NCBI RefSeq assembly: GCF_023078275.1
Contig: NC_062973.1
Location: forward strand, 23,962,565-24,026,564
DNA length: 64,000 nt
Direction: 5' to 3'
Origin: Leguminivora glycinivorella
Taxonomy: Eukaryota; Arthropoda; Insecta; Lepidoptera; Tortricidae
Part shown: in pieces, positions 9,258 to 20,448 of the stretch
How positions within the stretch are numbered: position 1 is the first letter of the stretch
Layout: every line of letters begins with the position of its first letter
Made by a program: the position numbers and the translations under genes
Notes under the pieces: model-generated
Databases searched by the model: none
What the model saw: only the letters and a program-made list of their open reading frames with translations
What the model was told of the DNA's origin: nothing

Positions 9258-10380
9258 ATGGCGCTGCATGATTTATTTTAATGACATAATTATGGGCCGA
9301 TTTAATACGGCGTTTATTTAACTTGTAAATTTAAGGGGCAGTATATTTGAAGATAAAAAGGAACACTTCTCTAGAAATAAATTAGCACTTAAATTTGCAT
9401 CGTACAAAAGGAACACGAAATAAAACAGTCCGCGTTACTATGGCCGTGACGTGAATGACCCATTATCGCATTTAGCGTTTTTTTAAATAATTCAAATACC
9501 AAAAATAATTGACAATTGTAATAAGCAGGCACCTAATTACGTACAAATGACCTACATAGATGTACCATTTGGTATGTAAGCCAGATTAACCCTAGCAAAG
9601 GAAAAAAACATTATATCGTCCGGGATTCGTTCCAAAAAAGAAACACAAACCCTTTCACCGGTTCGTTTATCCATAATGCCAAAGGTGAACTTATTCACCT
9701 TTGTCACCAACTTGCCCTGAAAGTGACGAGATATTTATAACCTCTATTATAGTATTGAACATCCACGCTTAGCGCTTAGCTTCCTCCTACGCTGTGGGCC
9801 TACCGCGGACAACGAGATTCACAAGCAGTGGGCATTTTTATCTATAAGAGTAATATGGATACTGAAGCGTTCGCGGTAGGACTGTGGATTCTATACACAT
9901 ACTACTCTACCTCATTATGTTAAAGTCTGTAATCGTAAATTAATATAGTACATATAGTCGTCAGCTTCAAAGGTATTTAATCCGTCCTAATAAAGTTAAC
10001 AATCGCGGAACCTAGCTGCAAATGAAGAGTTTGTATGCAGCTACCAATTTACCCTGACCTTTTGAGTTAGGAACAACTAGGCCGGGATTGTTCCCTGATT
10101 AGAGTTCTTGTTGTGTGGTCGTGTTTGCGGTAGTGCAGCGAAGACTTACATAATGGGGGTGGGGGGGAGATAACGAGTTTACCTGCGACCTTGGTTAGGG
10201 CATGTGTACGCTCTTTCAAGATGCCTGTAGGTGAATGGAATCATAAATGTTTTGCAAACGTGAAGAAGTTAGGAAAGTGATGAGTTTCTAAATTCAGACT
10301 TCGCTAAAAGTTTAGTTTTAAAATCTGGTCTCAGAGAAGACTGCCCAATTTTGACTAGATGTTGATTCTAGTCGCGCTAG
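9258..10380. other. No feature recognised
   Basis: About 1.1 kb of mostly unique-looking AT-rich DNA with a G8 run near 10150. No supported exon or repeat. Confidence 0.4.
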
Positions 10381-10934
10381 TTTTTAGGGTTCCGTAGTCA
10401 ACTAGGAACCCTTATAGTTTCGCCATGTCTGTCTGTCCGTCCGTCCGTCCGTCCGTCCGTCCGCGGATAATCTCAGTAACCGTTAGCACTAGAAAGCTGA
10501 AATTTGGTACCAATATGTATATTAATGACGCCAACAAAGTGCAAAAATAAAAAAAGGAAAAAAATGTTTTATTAGGGTACCCCTCCTACATGTAAAGTGG
10601 GGGCTGATATTTTTTTTCTTTCCAACCCCAACATGTGATATATTGTTGGATAGGTATTTAAAAATGAATAAGGGTTTACTAAAATCGTTTTTTGATAATA
10701 TTAATATTTTCGGAAATAATCGCTCGTAAAGGAAAAAAAAGTGCGTCCCCCCCCCTCTAACTTTTGAACCATATGTTTAAAAAATATGAAAAAAATCACA
10801 AAAGTAGAAATTTATAAAGACTTTCTAGGAAAATTGTTTTGAACTTGATGGGTTCAGTAGTTTTTGAGAAAAATACGGAAAACTACGGAACCCTACATTG
10901 AGCGTGGCCCGACACGCTCTTGGCCGGTTTTTTA
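10381..10934 (-). mobile_element. Family A element
   Basis: Full-length reverse copy with both end hairpins, (GTCC)n at 10436-10462 and the AACATGTGATATATTGTTGG block. Third A copy in the first 11 kb and very similar to the copy at 7102. Confidence 0.88.
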
Positions 10935-11353
10935 ATTATTGGCGGGATGTTGTACGTTTTTGGCGGGGACATAGCCGTCCTCGATGCGTCAGAGGTAAAT
11001 TATAAACTTATTAATACTCCGCTTTCAGTTAATTCTCGTAGTGAGTAAAAAACTTGAAATTTTAAACCACAATAGAACATTTTTGCTGATATGCCGTTGC
11101 TATTGTGAATGTAGGTAGCTTTAAGTTAGGATTTAAGATGTGGAAGACGATCTTAACCGCATTTTAATATGGCAACAAGAAATACATTTTTGTTTTCCTT
11201 ATCTTATCATAAAATACAGCAAAATATGGCTTCTGAACCCTGGTAACACTGTTCAATCGTCCATAAATTATTTAAAGAGTACCTAACTATTTAGTGTGTT
11301 TTAGGTTCAGGTGGTTTAATAAGCCTACTAAGTGTAGTCTACTTCACACACGT

Positions 11354-12197
11354 CGTCCTCCTTGCGTTATCCCGGCATTTAGCACGGCTCATGGGAGCCT
11401 GGGGTCCGCTTTGACAACTAATGCCAAGATTTGGCGTAGGAACTAGTTTTACGAAAGCGTAGGGTTGCAAATAGAAAAAAAAACAAATGTTTTTTTTTTC
11501 AGAATTATGAAAAAAAACATGAAAAAAAACCGAGCACCATTGTTTTTTTTTCTAAATATGGTTTTTTTTTCAGATGAACAAATAATTCGACAATAACGGT
11601 TTTTCGTGAGTTGTAACGTGTTTCGATAACAATAACGTACATTTTACTTCGATAAACATTCAGTATACAAACGTTTATTGGGGAATCCCCGATGCGGCGT
11701 GGAGCGTGGAGGGGCAGTGGTGTTGCCAACAGTAAATAGTGATAACTACCAACTACAGATTTCGTAAATGTTACTATTATAAGACCAGAAATTAAAGTTA
11801 TTTGATGAAATTCGTTTAATAGTTAACATTAAGTCTAAAAAACCGTATAAAAGTATTAACCGCTTTGCAAATTTTGAGATTTCGTAATTTAGAAAAAAAA
11901 ACATACTTCACGGTTTTTTTTCATGTTTTTTTTTTTCAAGCCAGAAAAGAAACCGTTTTTTTTGCAACCCTACGAAAGCGACTGCCATGTTAGCTGACCT
12001 TCCAACCCGAAGGGTAACTAGACCTTATTGGGATTAGTCCGGTTTCCTCACGATGTTTTCCTTCACCGAAAAGCGACTGGCAAATATCAAATGACATTTT
12101 GCACATACGTTCCGAAAAACTCATTGGTGCGAGCCGGGGTTCGAACCCGCGACCTCCGGAACGAAAGTCGCACGCACTTACCGCTAGGCTACCAGCG
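11354..12197 (-). mobile_element. SINE I, full copy with tRNA-like head and 12-bp TSD
   Basis: Read on the minus strand it opens with a tRNA-like head: box A TAGCCTAGCGG and box B GGTTCGAACCC (plus-strand positions about 12138-12149). The body follows and it ends CGGGATAACGCAAGGAGG. It is flanked by a perfect 12-bp duplication CTTCACACACGT at 11342-11353 and 12198-12209, the signature of target-primed retroposition. Without the internal insertion the SINE is about 320 bp. Transcription would be by RNA polymerase III from the internal boxes; mobilisation would depend on a partner LINE. Confidence 0.9.
11460..11972. mobile_element. hAT-type MITE inserted in SINE I
   Basis: A 513-bp insertion with ends TAGGGTTGCAAA ... 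TTTGCAACCCTA and an 8-bp target duplication CGAAAGCG (11452-11459 and 11973-11980). An 8-bp duplication with TAGGGTTGC-type ends is typical of the hAT superfamily. The interior is full of homopolymeric A and T runs and lacks a transposase. Confidence 0.92.
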
Positions 12198-12541
12198 CTT
12201 CACACACGTGTAGTGTATTACTAATAAAACAATTGTATTCTCAAAATGAAAGGATACCTAAATTACTTTCCATCCATACAAAATATACTCCAGTTTAGTC
12301 CATTAGGATTTGAACAGGATCACATTTTTCTATATCTGTCCCATTGTCCGCGTTCCCTTTTCACGTCCAGATTGCGCTTCGAATTGGAGAGGAGAGTTCT
12401 CGAAAATAAAACGCATTGTTCTCTGGAATGCCAGACTTCAATGGAATGCGGACTTGTGCTGCTGAACAAATATTTTGTTCCTACATACATGTAAAGAATG
12501 TCAATAGAGTTAGACTGAGATAACTTAGAAATCATCGAATC

Positions 12542-12830
12542 TACTGGAGACCCCAGAGCTGGCGCGTACTTTTAGTAACGTATCGCCCTGCTGCCCTGGC
12601 GATACAGCGAGGAAATGCCGCCAGCATAATGGGCACCATGCCGCAGGCGGATTTGATAGTTGGTTGGTTTTTTTTATTGGGTTCTATTTTTATTATTTTC
12701 TAATTACTAATTTATTATTATTTTCTGATTATTTAATTAGTAATAAGTTTATTTTAAGTAGTTATTTAGTTGTATTTATTTGCAAGAATAAAATCTAAGT
12801 GTTTTTAGTATGTTTTAAGTGGGAATGCTG
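12542..12830 (+). pseudogene. LINE C-terminal relic and 3' end
   Basis: One frame reads VTYRPAALAIQRGNAASIMG then TMPQADLIVGW. The A-I-Q-R-G-N-A-A-S-I-M-G-T block is the extreme C-terminus seen in a group of LINE ORF2 proteins, downstream of a domain like that at 6714-7007. AATAAA at about 12787 may be the element's poly(A) signal. RT domain absent. Confidence 0.5.
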
Positions 12831-13240
12831 TTACGCACGATGTTTGAGACTCGTTTGTCCACCCCCCCCCCCCCTGGCAAGAGGGGGGGAACTTGGCCCT
12901 ACCCACTAAACCCACTCCGGCGTTTCATCCTCTGTGCCGCTCGTGAGGGCGCCTTGGGATCGATGTATGTTCATCATGTAATTCACCATGGCGCCCTCAA
13001 CTGTATAGTATAAGGCCTGACTGCACGCTCATATTAGGCGGCATGCATACAAGTAGTAGTAGTATTAACTCTTTATTGTACAAAAACACATTTAAAAAAA
13101 TAGCATACATTGAGACAAATTTACAAGTTTAGTGTCCTGGGTCGACGCTGCATACTTGCTCGTATAGGGTGGCCGCGGACAAGCTCGCCTCGTTGTATGC
13201 CCCGCCGAACGCTCCGCTCCGAGAGTCTACTCATGCCTCA

Positions 13241-13389
13241 CGGCTCAGCCACGACATTGGTCTAAGCGCGACAGCGGTGAGCGGCGGCCATACATTGGAA
13301 CGAGACACAGCGATGGGACTTTTCATTCGCAAGTATGGCTGCCGCTCACCGCTGTCGCACTTAGACACATATATGTCGTGGCTGGGTCG
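13241..13389. mobile_element. MITE M (CGGCTCAGCCACGAC ends)
   Basis: A 149-bp foldback. The left end CGGCTCAGCCACGACATTGG and right end ATGTCGTGGCTGGGTCG pair, and arms extend through GCGACAGCGGTGAGCGGC. Flanks TCA and TTA fit a three-base target duplication as at the second copy (27763-27907), suggesting the PIF/Harbinger group. Confidence 0.88.
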
Positions 13390-14265
13390 TTACACTGATG
13401 TGAGAAGGCCCTTATGATGCAAAAACTTAACAGATTATTCAATAACACACAGCAATTGTGACAAATAAAACGAATTCGATACCCGACACGCAAATGAAAA
13501 CAATAAATCCAGAATATGCGTTATTCAGTTTTAATTGAATTTATTTGCGAATGGAAAATATTGCTCATCCAGGATTAATCCTTACAATATTATTGGAACA
13601 TGGGGATTTGTACGTAAAATAAACGCAATTTCATAAACCCAAAATAACAAATCTGTTTTTTCATCTGTTTATTTTTAAATATTATAATATTAATAATTTG
13701 TTTAATGCTTCTGAAAAATGCGGCAATTAAAAATAAGTTTCCAATCGGGGCAATGTTTCGAGTTGTTAATTTCGTAACTTAAAAAATTGTGGAATGTTTA
13801 ATAAAAAAAAAAAAAAAAAAAAATCCGCTGTATGGGTAATGTTATTTACCGTTATTTTCAATTCATCTAGTATATTTTTAGCGGAGTTATTATTGTCCGA
13901 ATATATATTAAAAAACCTGATCCCAAATAATATTCCTACACGTGTCAATACAATTTGATTGTTATTTGTACTGAAAGCTATTTTAGCCATATTAAATGAT
14001 AATGCCTTACACCCACGCGCAGATTATTAACTTTGCGCTCAAGCAAATAAAGGTTTTCCGGTAATCAAGTTTTTTTGACAAGAAATATTGACTTCGTGAA
14101 TTATTATGTCCGACTATGAAGGTCGCGGATTCGAATCCTATATAAGTTTTAGGAGTTGATCATAATTATTTCGGATCTTATAATATAATTAGGAGTTTAT
14201 CTATATCATCGGCCTTATCATCGGTCGCTGATAAAACAATAACTAATGGGTTAAATATATAGGTC

Positions 14266-14442
14266 ACTAGCTTTTGTCCGCGGCTTCGCTCGCGTTAGAA
14301 AGAGACAAAAAGTAGCCTATTTCACTCTCCATCCCTTCAACTATCTCCACTTAAAAAATCACGTCAATTCGTCGCTCCGTTTTGCCGTGAAAGATGGACA
14401 AACAGACACACACACTTTCCCTTTTATAATATTAGTATGGAT
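14266..14442 (-). repeat. Family P dispersed repeat
   Basis: ACTAGCTTTTGTCCGCGGC, TCAATTCGTCGCTCCGTTTT and CTTTCCCTTTTATAATATTAG define family P. Copies lie at 19109-19290, 25836-25918 and 55373-55536. Its ends (TACTAATATTATAAATGGG and AAGCCGCGG-AAAAGCTAGT) are constant, and no coding capacity is seen. Class uncertain. Confidence 0.75.
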
Positions 14443-15069
14443 ACAAAGAAACTTTTACTATGGAACATTTTAGCTGTTTCATATATGTTTGTAGTGTGTG
14501 TTCTTTACATATAATCTTAGGCGTAATAGTAAAAATTGTCAGTACAGTTTGTGTTCTCCCTGTTTACAGGGTAACAGGCTACTAAATAAATAAACACCTT
14601 GTGCATAGGAACTTGATCATGAATCGCATTTCTTATCATTTTGTGCCTGACTACACCGAGATTCGAACGATATTTGAAAGATATCATTCCGTCAATGTGC
14701 GTCTTTCCAACGCTATGGATACGCACGAATGAAATAAACAAAATTCGAATTACATCCTCTCTTATTGATATCAGTGTAGAGGTATGTAAATATATTGCAT
14801 ATATGTGGTGTGGTGTGGTCAATTTGCCCGGTCAAAAAGCTGTCATAAAACACGTTTTAAAGAATGAATAGTGAGCGATCCTTGAATTCTTTGCCTTTCT
14901 CTTTCACCTACGCGTTCATTTTCAATATTGCAAGATGTAATTAATGCGACTTTACTGCGAACTCTCTTATCCTTTTCTTTGATGGTGCTCTTTAAATGAC
15001 AATTTATTAACTTTGATGCACCGACTTTTTTCTATTTCTACATATTTAGTTTATTAATGTAGTTAATAT
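14443..15069. other. No feature recognised
   Basis: Opposed 76- and 101-codon frames overlap here at 14517-14871, but neither has recognisable motifs or splice context and they are antisense shadows of each other. I do not call a gene. Confidence 0.4.
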
Positions 15070-15283
15070 TGTCTTCGGTTACCGCGATAGTTAGGTACTC
15101 ATGAAATAAAACTATGGAAACGGATTATATCGAGTGTAATTAATTTACAATTCATCCCGACGTTTCGGACACTTAACAGCGTTGTCACCCGTTGACCACG
15201 AACGCTGTAAAGTGTTCAAAACGTCGGGATGAATTGTAAATTCATTATACGCGATATCATCCGTTTCCATAGTCTTATTTCAT
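15070..15283. repeat. Foldback repeat (ACGTCGGGATGAATTG arms)
   Basis: Arms ATGAAATAAAACTATGGAAA (15101) and TTTCCATAGTCTTATTTCAT (ending 15283) pair, as do TTTACAATTCATCCCGACG and CGTCGGGATGAATTGTAAA. The central GACAACGCTGTT/AACGCTGTAAAG region forms the loop. A decayed relative is at 61857-61975, where the leading CTTCGGTT-CGCGATA segment is also shared. Confidence 0.82.
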
Positions 15284-15554
15284 ATTAATGTAACTATTAA
15301 TAAAATAAGTGTTAAATCTCCCAAATCATCGAAACTAGAATGAGTCCCCTTTTTTCATTGTGCTGTCCAAAATTGTGTCAGCTAATGAACATATCAAGAA
15401 CAAATTTAGGTCAAATTTAAAATGTAACTAGTTATTTCAAGCTCTTATCTGTTATCGAGTTATTCAAAAAATATATTTAATGGCTCAATAAGTGTAGGAA
15501 GGCCTTTTTAATTTCTTAGTATTATTTATTATGACATGTTACGCCAATTACTTG

Positions 15555-15712
15555 AATTCTTAAGGGTCTCTCACTCTGATTATTTAATTTATTATGTATG
15601 AAAACGAGTTTTTTTTCGAATTTAACAAAAAGTGATATAACGAGAGGTTCCTTATAGTTGACCTAGCGACGTGTCGGATTTTGATGTCAAAAAAATCACG
15701 GTGTATAGTATA
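15555..15712. repeat. Diverged repeat pair member (see 25465)
   Basis: CTCTCACTCTGATTATTTAAT through ACAAAAAGTGATATAACG to AATCACGGTGTATA corresponds in order to 25465-25612. The similarity is moderate; function and class are unknown. Confidence 0.5.
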
Positions 15713-16171
15713 GGAGCGAATTTAGGATAGGACAAGTGATAACGACAATTCCATTTGAGTTTCGTTCGCTACGGAGCGTTGCCATTTAGCCATTTGTCTA
15801 CAGGCCATGATAGAAATATTCGCTGCCAATCGTGGTCGCAAGTTGTAAACTGTAACTGCAAATGACCTCGTGCTTTAGAACCGCTTCATGATAAATTGTG
15901 TTTAGGTTAGCCACAAACCGGGCGGCAAGTAGCGCGCGCAGGCGCCGGCGCTACGGCCAAATGATGCTTACAATTTTATTACTTATCTGCGTGAACAAAG
16001 CGTCCGTCACGTTCTGGCAAGTATGTCAGCGTGTAGGTGACAAGTGTCTTATCCACGATGATAAGTGATAAAATTGCAATCATAATAGACCTGCAGTGTG
16101 CGCTGTCCGCCGCTGTTCTGCACTGCCGTCCTAGCCGAAATGACAATCATTAACAGGCTGTCGCGTCAATA

Positions 16172-16328
16172 CAGGGTGGCTAGCCGAATGGCACAATCGC
16201 TCACGAAACGCTCACGAAACGAAGCGCTAGTAGATATCTATCTCTATCGCGCTTGCGTATTGGCGCGACAGAGCCAGCGGCGTATCGCTTTCGTTTGGCG
16301 TCGGAGAAATGCCATTCGGCTACAGGGC
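16172..16328. mobile_element. MITE D (TAGCCGAATGGCA ends)
   Basis: CAGGGTGGCTAGCCGAATGG at the left and TGCCATTCGGCTACAGGGCC at the right are inverted. The body contains the invariant GCGCGACAGAGCCAG and GATATCTATCTCTATCGC. A TA precedes the CAGGGTGG end, as in Tc1/mariner-type MITEs. Confidence 0.88.
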
Positions 16329-16544
16329 CAGGAGAGCGATCGATAGAGATAGCTAGCTGTGATATCGATATTATTAGAGAGCGGATTTTAGCTAGCGATT
16401 TAAATATTATTAATATGGATATGACTCGCATAATTTATTGTTTTTTCTACACACAAAAAAATGTATTGGAACATAAAAATAAAATCATTTTCGATGCTTT
16501 TGTGAATATCGCGCAATCATTATGATGATAATAAATAAATAAAT

Positions 16545-19065
16545 GTTTGTTTTTTTTTATAGTTTGTTTATTTAAGTTCCTCTTCGTCTGCGCATTGCAC
16601 ACTTCTATTATTTATTTATCGTATGGCATTTTATATCTACATGTCACTGCATAACACATTTAAAAATTAAACCTAGAAGTCTTAAAATAGTCCACGGCTT
16701 TCCCATTTAAAGTTTTGAGCTCTTCAAAGCTGCCATTGAATTTGGTGTTAGGGCATTCCAGCACCATATGGCGGATTGTCTGCTTTGGTATGCCACATTC
16801 GCATGCTGCCGACTCGCACCATCCCCATTTGTTCCTATGGTATGCGGAGTTGCCTACGTCAGTTCTAAAACGGTTCAGCAGGCACCAGACACGTCGTTGG
16901 GTAGTGAAGCCTGGTGGTTTTGTGCGGGGGCTTAGTTCGAAAAAGTCTCTCGGCACCTGATTGGAATGCCACTCGTTAAGCCAGGCATTATTTATCTTCC
17001 ACAGGGGATCCATGGTATTGAGGCTGGCTAGTGGTGGATTGCGAGACTTTAGCCTGCGGTCAGTCTTAGCAAGCACATCTCCGTGAATGGGTAGAGTCGG
17101 GTCTCTCCGTATCTTATCAAGCTCTCGATAGAGACAGTGTTCCCGGCGAAGATGGGGTGGGGCGATGTTGCTGAGAGCAGGTAGCCAGTAGGTAGGTGTA
17201 GGGCGTATACAGCCTGTGATGAGGCGCATGGTTTCGTTAAGTTGCGTGTCCACAGCTGAAACATGGTTGCTGTTGATCCACACAGGCGAGCAGTACTCTG
17301 CCGAAGCGTAGACCAGCGCTAGAGCAGTTGTTCGGAGGCAAGCAGCATTGGCTCCCCAGGTTGTTCCGGTCAGTTTCTGAACTATATTGTTACGAGTCCT
17401 CAGTTTTCCCGCAGTTTTGTTGAGGTGGGTCTTGTAGGTGAGGCTCCGGTCAAGAGTGACACCAAGGTATTTGGGATTTGGGTTATGTTTCAGTGTCTTT
17501 CCCATAAACTCCACATTGAGCTCGGTATTTGCTAGCTTGTTGTTCAGGTGAAAGCAGCATACCTCGGTTTTATTTGCATTAGGGCATAGTCGCCATCGGG
17601 AGAAGTAATCGTTCATAGTTCGTAAATCTCGTTCTAACGTTACTTCAGTTATCTTAATGTCCCGGTTTTGTGCTCCTAAGGCAATGTCGTCAGCATATGC
17701 AAATTTCCGAGAGTCGGTTGCAGGGAGGTCATGGGTGTACACATTAAATAGAAGTGGAGCAAGTACCGACCCTTGTGGGAGACCATTATTTAAGGTTTTG
17801 GTGCTACTGACACTATTGCCGAGGCGGACTTGAAAGACTCTGTTCGTGAGTGAGTTTTCCACAAGTTTGTAGATTTTTAAGCACGGAACCAGTTTGATGA
17901 GCTTATATAGAAGTCCTTGTCGCCAAACAGTGTCATACGCAGCCGACAGATCGATGAACGCTACCGATGTTTTCTGGTTCTCTTCGTAGCCTTTTTCTAT
18001 GAATGATGTGAGTGCCAAGACCTGATCACAGCAGTTACGATTCGACCGGAAGCCAGCTTGCTCTTTTGGTATAGCCCTGTCGATTGTGTCAGCTATGCGG
18101 TTGTAGATAATCCTTTCCAGTAGCTTGTAGATGACACTTAGCAGAGCTATAGGCCTATAGCTGTCCGCACTGTCTCCCGACTTTCCCGGTTTGAGTATCG
18201 CTATAATTTTAGCTCGTTTCAGGGTTCTTGGTATTTTGCCAGTGTTGATGATATGGCTGTAGAAGTTGGCAAGCCAGTTTTGGGTTTTGCTCCCGCAGTA
18301 TTTGAGGAATTCCGGAAATATGTCGTCAGCACCACAGGCTTTGTTTGTGTTAACTTGTTTAATACCGGCGATGACCTCGCTTACTGTGACCGGCCCGCTG
18401 AACGTCTTGTTTGGTGCTACCTTTGCCTTCAGATCCTTAAGCTCTTTGCGGATTTTCTTCGTGTGTAGTTTGTGACTTGGTGCTTTGGATAGGTTGACAA
18501 TCCTCGTAGCTATCGCATTAGCGCTAGCCTTCGGCAGGCTGGGTTGGTTGGTATACCCTGTAGTTAGCCTTCTCAGAACGTGCCAAGCTTTTCTACTGGA
18601 GTGCGTGAAGTTCATCCGTTCGACTGTATCCTCCCATTTCTGGAGTCGGGCTTCATTTAGGGATTTAATGAGATTGTGTCCGCAGGTCCGGTCTCCGGTT
18701 TCATTATACTCCTGCCATGCAGATTCACACTCGTTGTTCCAGCCCGGTATGTAGTTTTTTCTGAAGCCACGGGGGATACATTTCTTGGCTGTTGCTAAGA
18801 TGAGCCTCTGGAAACGCTCGCAGTTTTCCGGCAGAGGAGGGATCCAGCGGATACTGTCATCAAGCCTATTAGCAAAAGCTTTCCAATCTGCCTTTTTAAA
18901 GTTCCATCGGGGGACTGGGTACGATTCGATGACTGGAATTTTCAGTCCTACCTCGATGAGCACTGGCCTGTGTTGGCTATTTGGGAAGTTTCCAAGCACA
19001 GTACTTCTATTACGACTCAAAGAATAGAAAAATGAAAATAATTCGTTTCCTGTACACAAACTCCT
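16545..19065 (-). mobile_element. Jockey-superfamily-like LINE, 5'-truncated
   Basis: A minus-strand non-LTR retrotransposon whose ORF2 remains open for 799 codons. The 3' untranslated stretch is short (about 100 bp) and is followed on the minus strand by an A-rich run and a (TTTA)n-like tract at 16525-16560. The 5' end stops inside the endonuclease domain near 19040-19065, so ORF1 and most of the endonuclease are lost. No clear target duplication was found. Family P lies immediately on its truncated side. Confidence 0.85.
16660..19059 (-). CDS. LINE ORF2 reverse transcriptase (endonuclease remnant, RT, C-terminal Cys/His domain)
   Basis: Copies LINE RNA into DNA at a nicked target. In order: residues about 20-45 are the tail of an AP-type endonuclease (FPNSQHRPVLIEV; the usual catalytic Asp of the SDH motif is Gln here). 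An RT finger region follows near 235-330 (NKACGADDIFPEFLKY, YRPIALLSVIYKLLERII). RT core motifs are GFRSNRNC at 336-343, FIDLSAAYDTVW at 368-379, GLPQGSVLAPLLF at 426-438 and catalytic FAYADDIAL at 453-461. The C-terminus near 755-775 has a C-x4-C-x-C...H...C arrangement, probably a zinc finger. The apparent start is a TTG in flanking or early element sequence, so the true N-terminus lies upstream and is lost. No frameshift or stop is present, so the RT is young, but it lacks a complete endonuclease. Clade within Jockey/CR1-like LINEs not resolved. Confidence 0.9.
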   Translation of the reverse strand: MCTGNELFSFFYSLSRNRSTVLGNFPNSQHRPVLIEVGLKIPVIESYPVPRWNFKKADWKAFANRLDDSIRWIPPLPENCERFQRLILATAKKCIPRGFRKNYIPGWNNECESAWQEYNETGDRTCGHNLIKSLNEARLQKWEDTVERMNFTHSSRKAWHVLRRLTTGYTNQPSLPKASANAIATRIVNLSKAPSHKLHTKKIRKELKDLKAKVAPNKTFSGPVTVSEVIAGIKQVNTNKACGADDIFPEFLKYCGSKTQNWLANFYSHIINTGKIPRTLKRAKIIAILKPGKSGDSADSYRPIALLSVIYKLLERIIYNRIADTIDRAIPKEQAGFRSNRNCCDQVLALTSFIEKGYEENQKTSVAFIDLSAAYDTVWRQGLLYKLIKLVPCLKIYKLVENSLTNRVFQVRLGNSVSSTKTLNNGLPQGSVLAPLLFNVYTHDLPATDSRKFAYADDIALGAQNRDIKITEVTLERDLRTMNDYFSRWRLCPNANKTEVCCFHLNNKLANTELNVEFMGKTLKHNPNPKYLGVTLDRSLTYKTHLNKTAGKLRTRNNIVQKLTGTTWGANAACLRTTALALVYASAEYCSPVWINSNHVSAVDTQLNETMRLITGCIRPTPTYWLPALSNIAPPHLRREHCLYRELDKIRRDPTLPIHGDVLAKTDRRLKSRNPPLASLNTMDPLWKINNAWLNEWHSNQVPRDFFELSPRTKPPGFTTQRRVWCLLNRFRTDVGNSAYHRNKWGWCESAACECGIPKQTIRHMVLECPNTKFNGSFEELKTLNGKAVDYFKTSRFNF

Positions 19066-19108
19066 TTATTTAGTTTTTCTGTAGTTTAGTAAAGTTACAT
19101 AATTTTCC

Positions 19109-19290
19109 ACACTAATATTATAAATGGGAAAGTGTGTGTGTCTGTTTGTTGGTCCGTCATTCACGGCTAAACGGAGCGACGAATTGACGTGATTTTTTAA
19201 GTGGAGATGATAGTTGAAGGGATGGAAAGTGCTATACTTAGGCCACTTTTTGTCTCTTTCTAATGCGAGCGAAGCCGCGGTCAAAAGTAA
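19109..19290 (+). repeat. Family P dispersed repeat
   Basis: CACTAATATTATAAATGGG through GGAGCGACGAATTGACGTG to GCGAGCGAAGCCGCGGTC, opposite in orientation to the copy at 14266. It sits against the truncated end of the Jockey-like LINE. Confidence 0.8.
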
Positions 19291-19629
19291 TAAAATAAAG
19301 GCTAGTATTTACATATAATCGTGCCTATATAATCGTGTCCACGCTGGGTGTGGTCTTAAATGGCTTTTTACGAACTAGTCCATAAAAGTGTTTACTACAT
19401 TTAAGATTACGACGAACAGTTGCTACCCAAAAACACTATTTTATCGGCCACTACTACTAGTACTTTTAAGCTCTAGCAAACTTAGGATAAAGTCTTGTTC
19501 AGTATTTGTTTATAAGAAAGACACTTAGATATTTAAATCGAGGTTTATGGCGACAACACTACCTCCTATCTTTATTATCCAAATCGGGATTCAGAAAGGA
19601 TTCTACGTACTATAATAAACAAATTAGTC
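19291..19629. other. No feature recognised
   Basis: Unique-looking sequence without supported features. Confidence 0.4.
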
Positions 19630-19762
19630 TGTGGCATCGTAGCTCCCGAACGGATTTGAAAGTTGAGTTAGTCGAGAGTGTTCTTAGCCATGTTTCATGA
19701 AAATCGGTCCAATATGTCGCGGTCGGGGTTTTTCAAAATTTTATTTTAGTGGTTAGGTTATT
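19630..19762 (+). repeat. Family B fragment
   Basis: GGCATCGTAGCTCCCGAACG, GTTCTTAGCCATGTTTCATG, and TTTTAGTGGTTAGGTTA match the second half of family B. The microsatellite half is absent. Confidence 0.75.
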
Positions 19763-20189
19763 ATAAAATCGCTTTGTACCCAAGGCCTCAAAAACATCTT
19801 ACTAAAGCATCCATTTAATAACCTATCTTTCATGCAAAAGGCCAACTAATGACTATTGTGTAAACAGGCCTAGAGCAAAATCTTTAGAAAAGCGTCCATC
19901 CATCATCGCCCATCTCTTTTCGTCTCTAACGATCGGAAAGGGACGGGGTCGTTAATTACACTGAGTTATTCTTGTCACGAGGTGACAAATGACGGGGCGA
20001 GGCAATTTGACAGGAAGATTGTACTTGAGGGTCATACACGTGCAACGTTTTTCAGCGTTCAGCGTGCAAGAAATTTACCCTCCTTTACCGTGCCTTCGAC
20101 AGAAACATATTCAGTGTAACGTGTAGATTACATACATAGGGCACCCTAGAGCCAGTAAAGTAAGGAATGTCTCTGATCACATGTAGTAA

Positions 20190-20419
20190 TAGTACATTAC
20201 GATACAAGTGCGTAAAAAAGGAAGTTCGAAACGAGTGGCGATAAATTAAAACACGACCGAAGGGAGTGTTGTAAATCGACACGAGTTACGAATTTCCTTT
20301 TCGCACGTGTATCGTACGACGTTTTTCAGTACAGATGAGCCTTCGAAGTTTTGACCTGGCATATAATGAACCACTTCTCGCACTAGTGCGTAAATAAAAC
20401 ACCATCTGTACTGAAAACA
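20190..20419 (-). mobile_element. Family J element
   Basis: Reverse copy of a 220-230 bp two-part repeat. TACGATACAAGTGCGTAAAA, ACACGACCGAAGGGAGTGTT and CCTTTTCGCACGTGTATCG form one part. A second foldback has TTTTTCAGTACAGATG at one end and CATCTGTACTGAAAA at the other. Other copies: 29530, 40496, 57383, 61042. Confidence 0.82.
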
Positions 20420-20448
20420 AAGTTTATCTTCCTTTCTCGACACGTGGC

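Noticed and set aside
14517..14871. Opposed 76- and 101-codon frames
   Set aside because: Antisense shadows of each other with no domain and no splice context.
16098..16525. Overlapping frames around 16.1-16.5 kb
   Set aside because: They overlap MITE D, whose inverted structure keeps several frames open.
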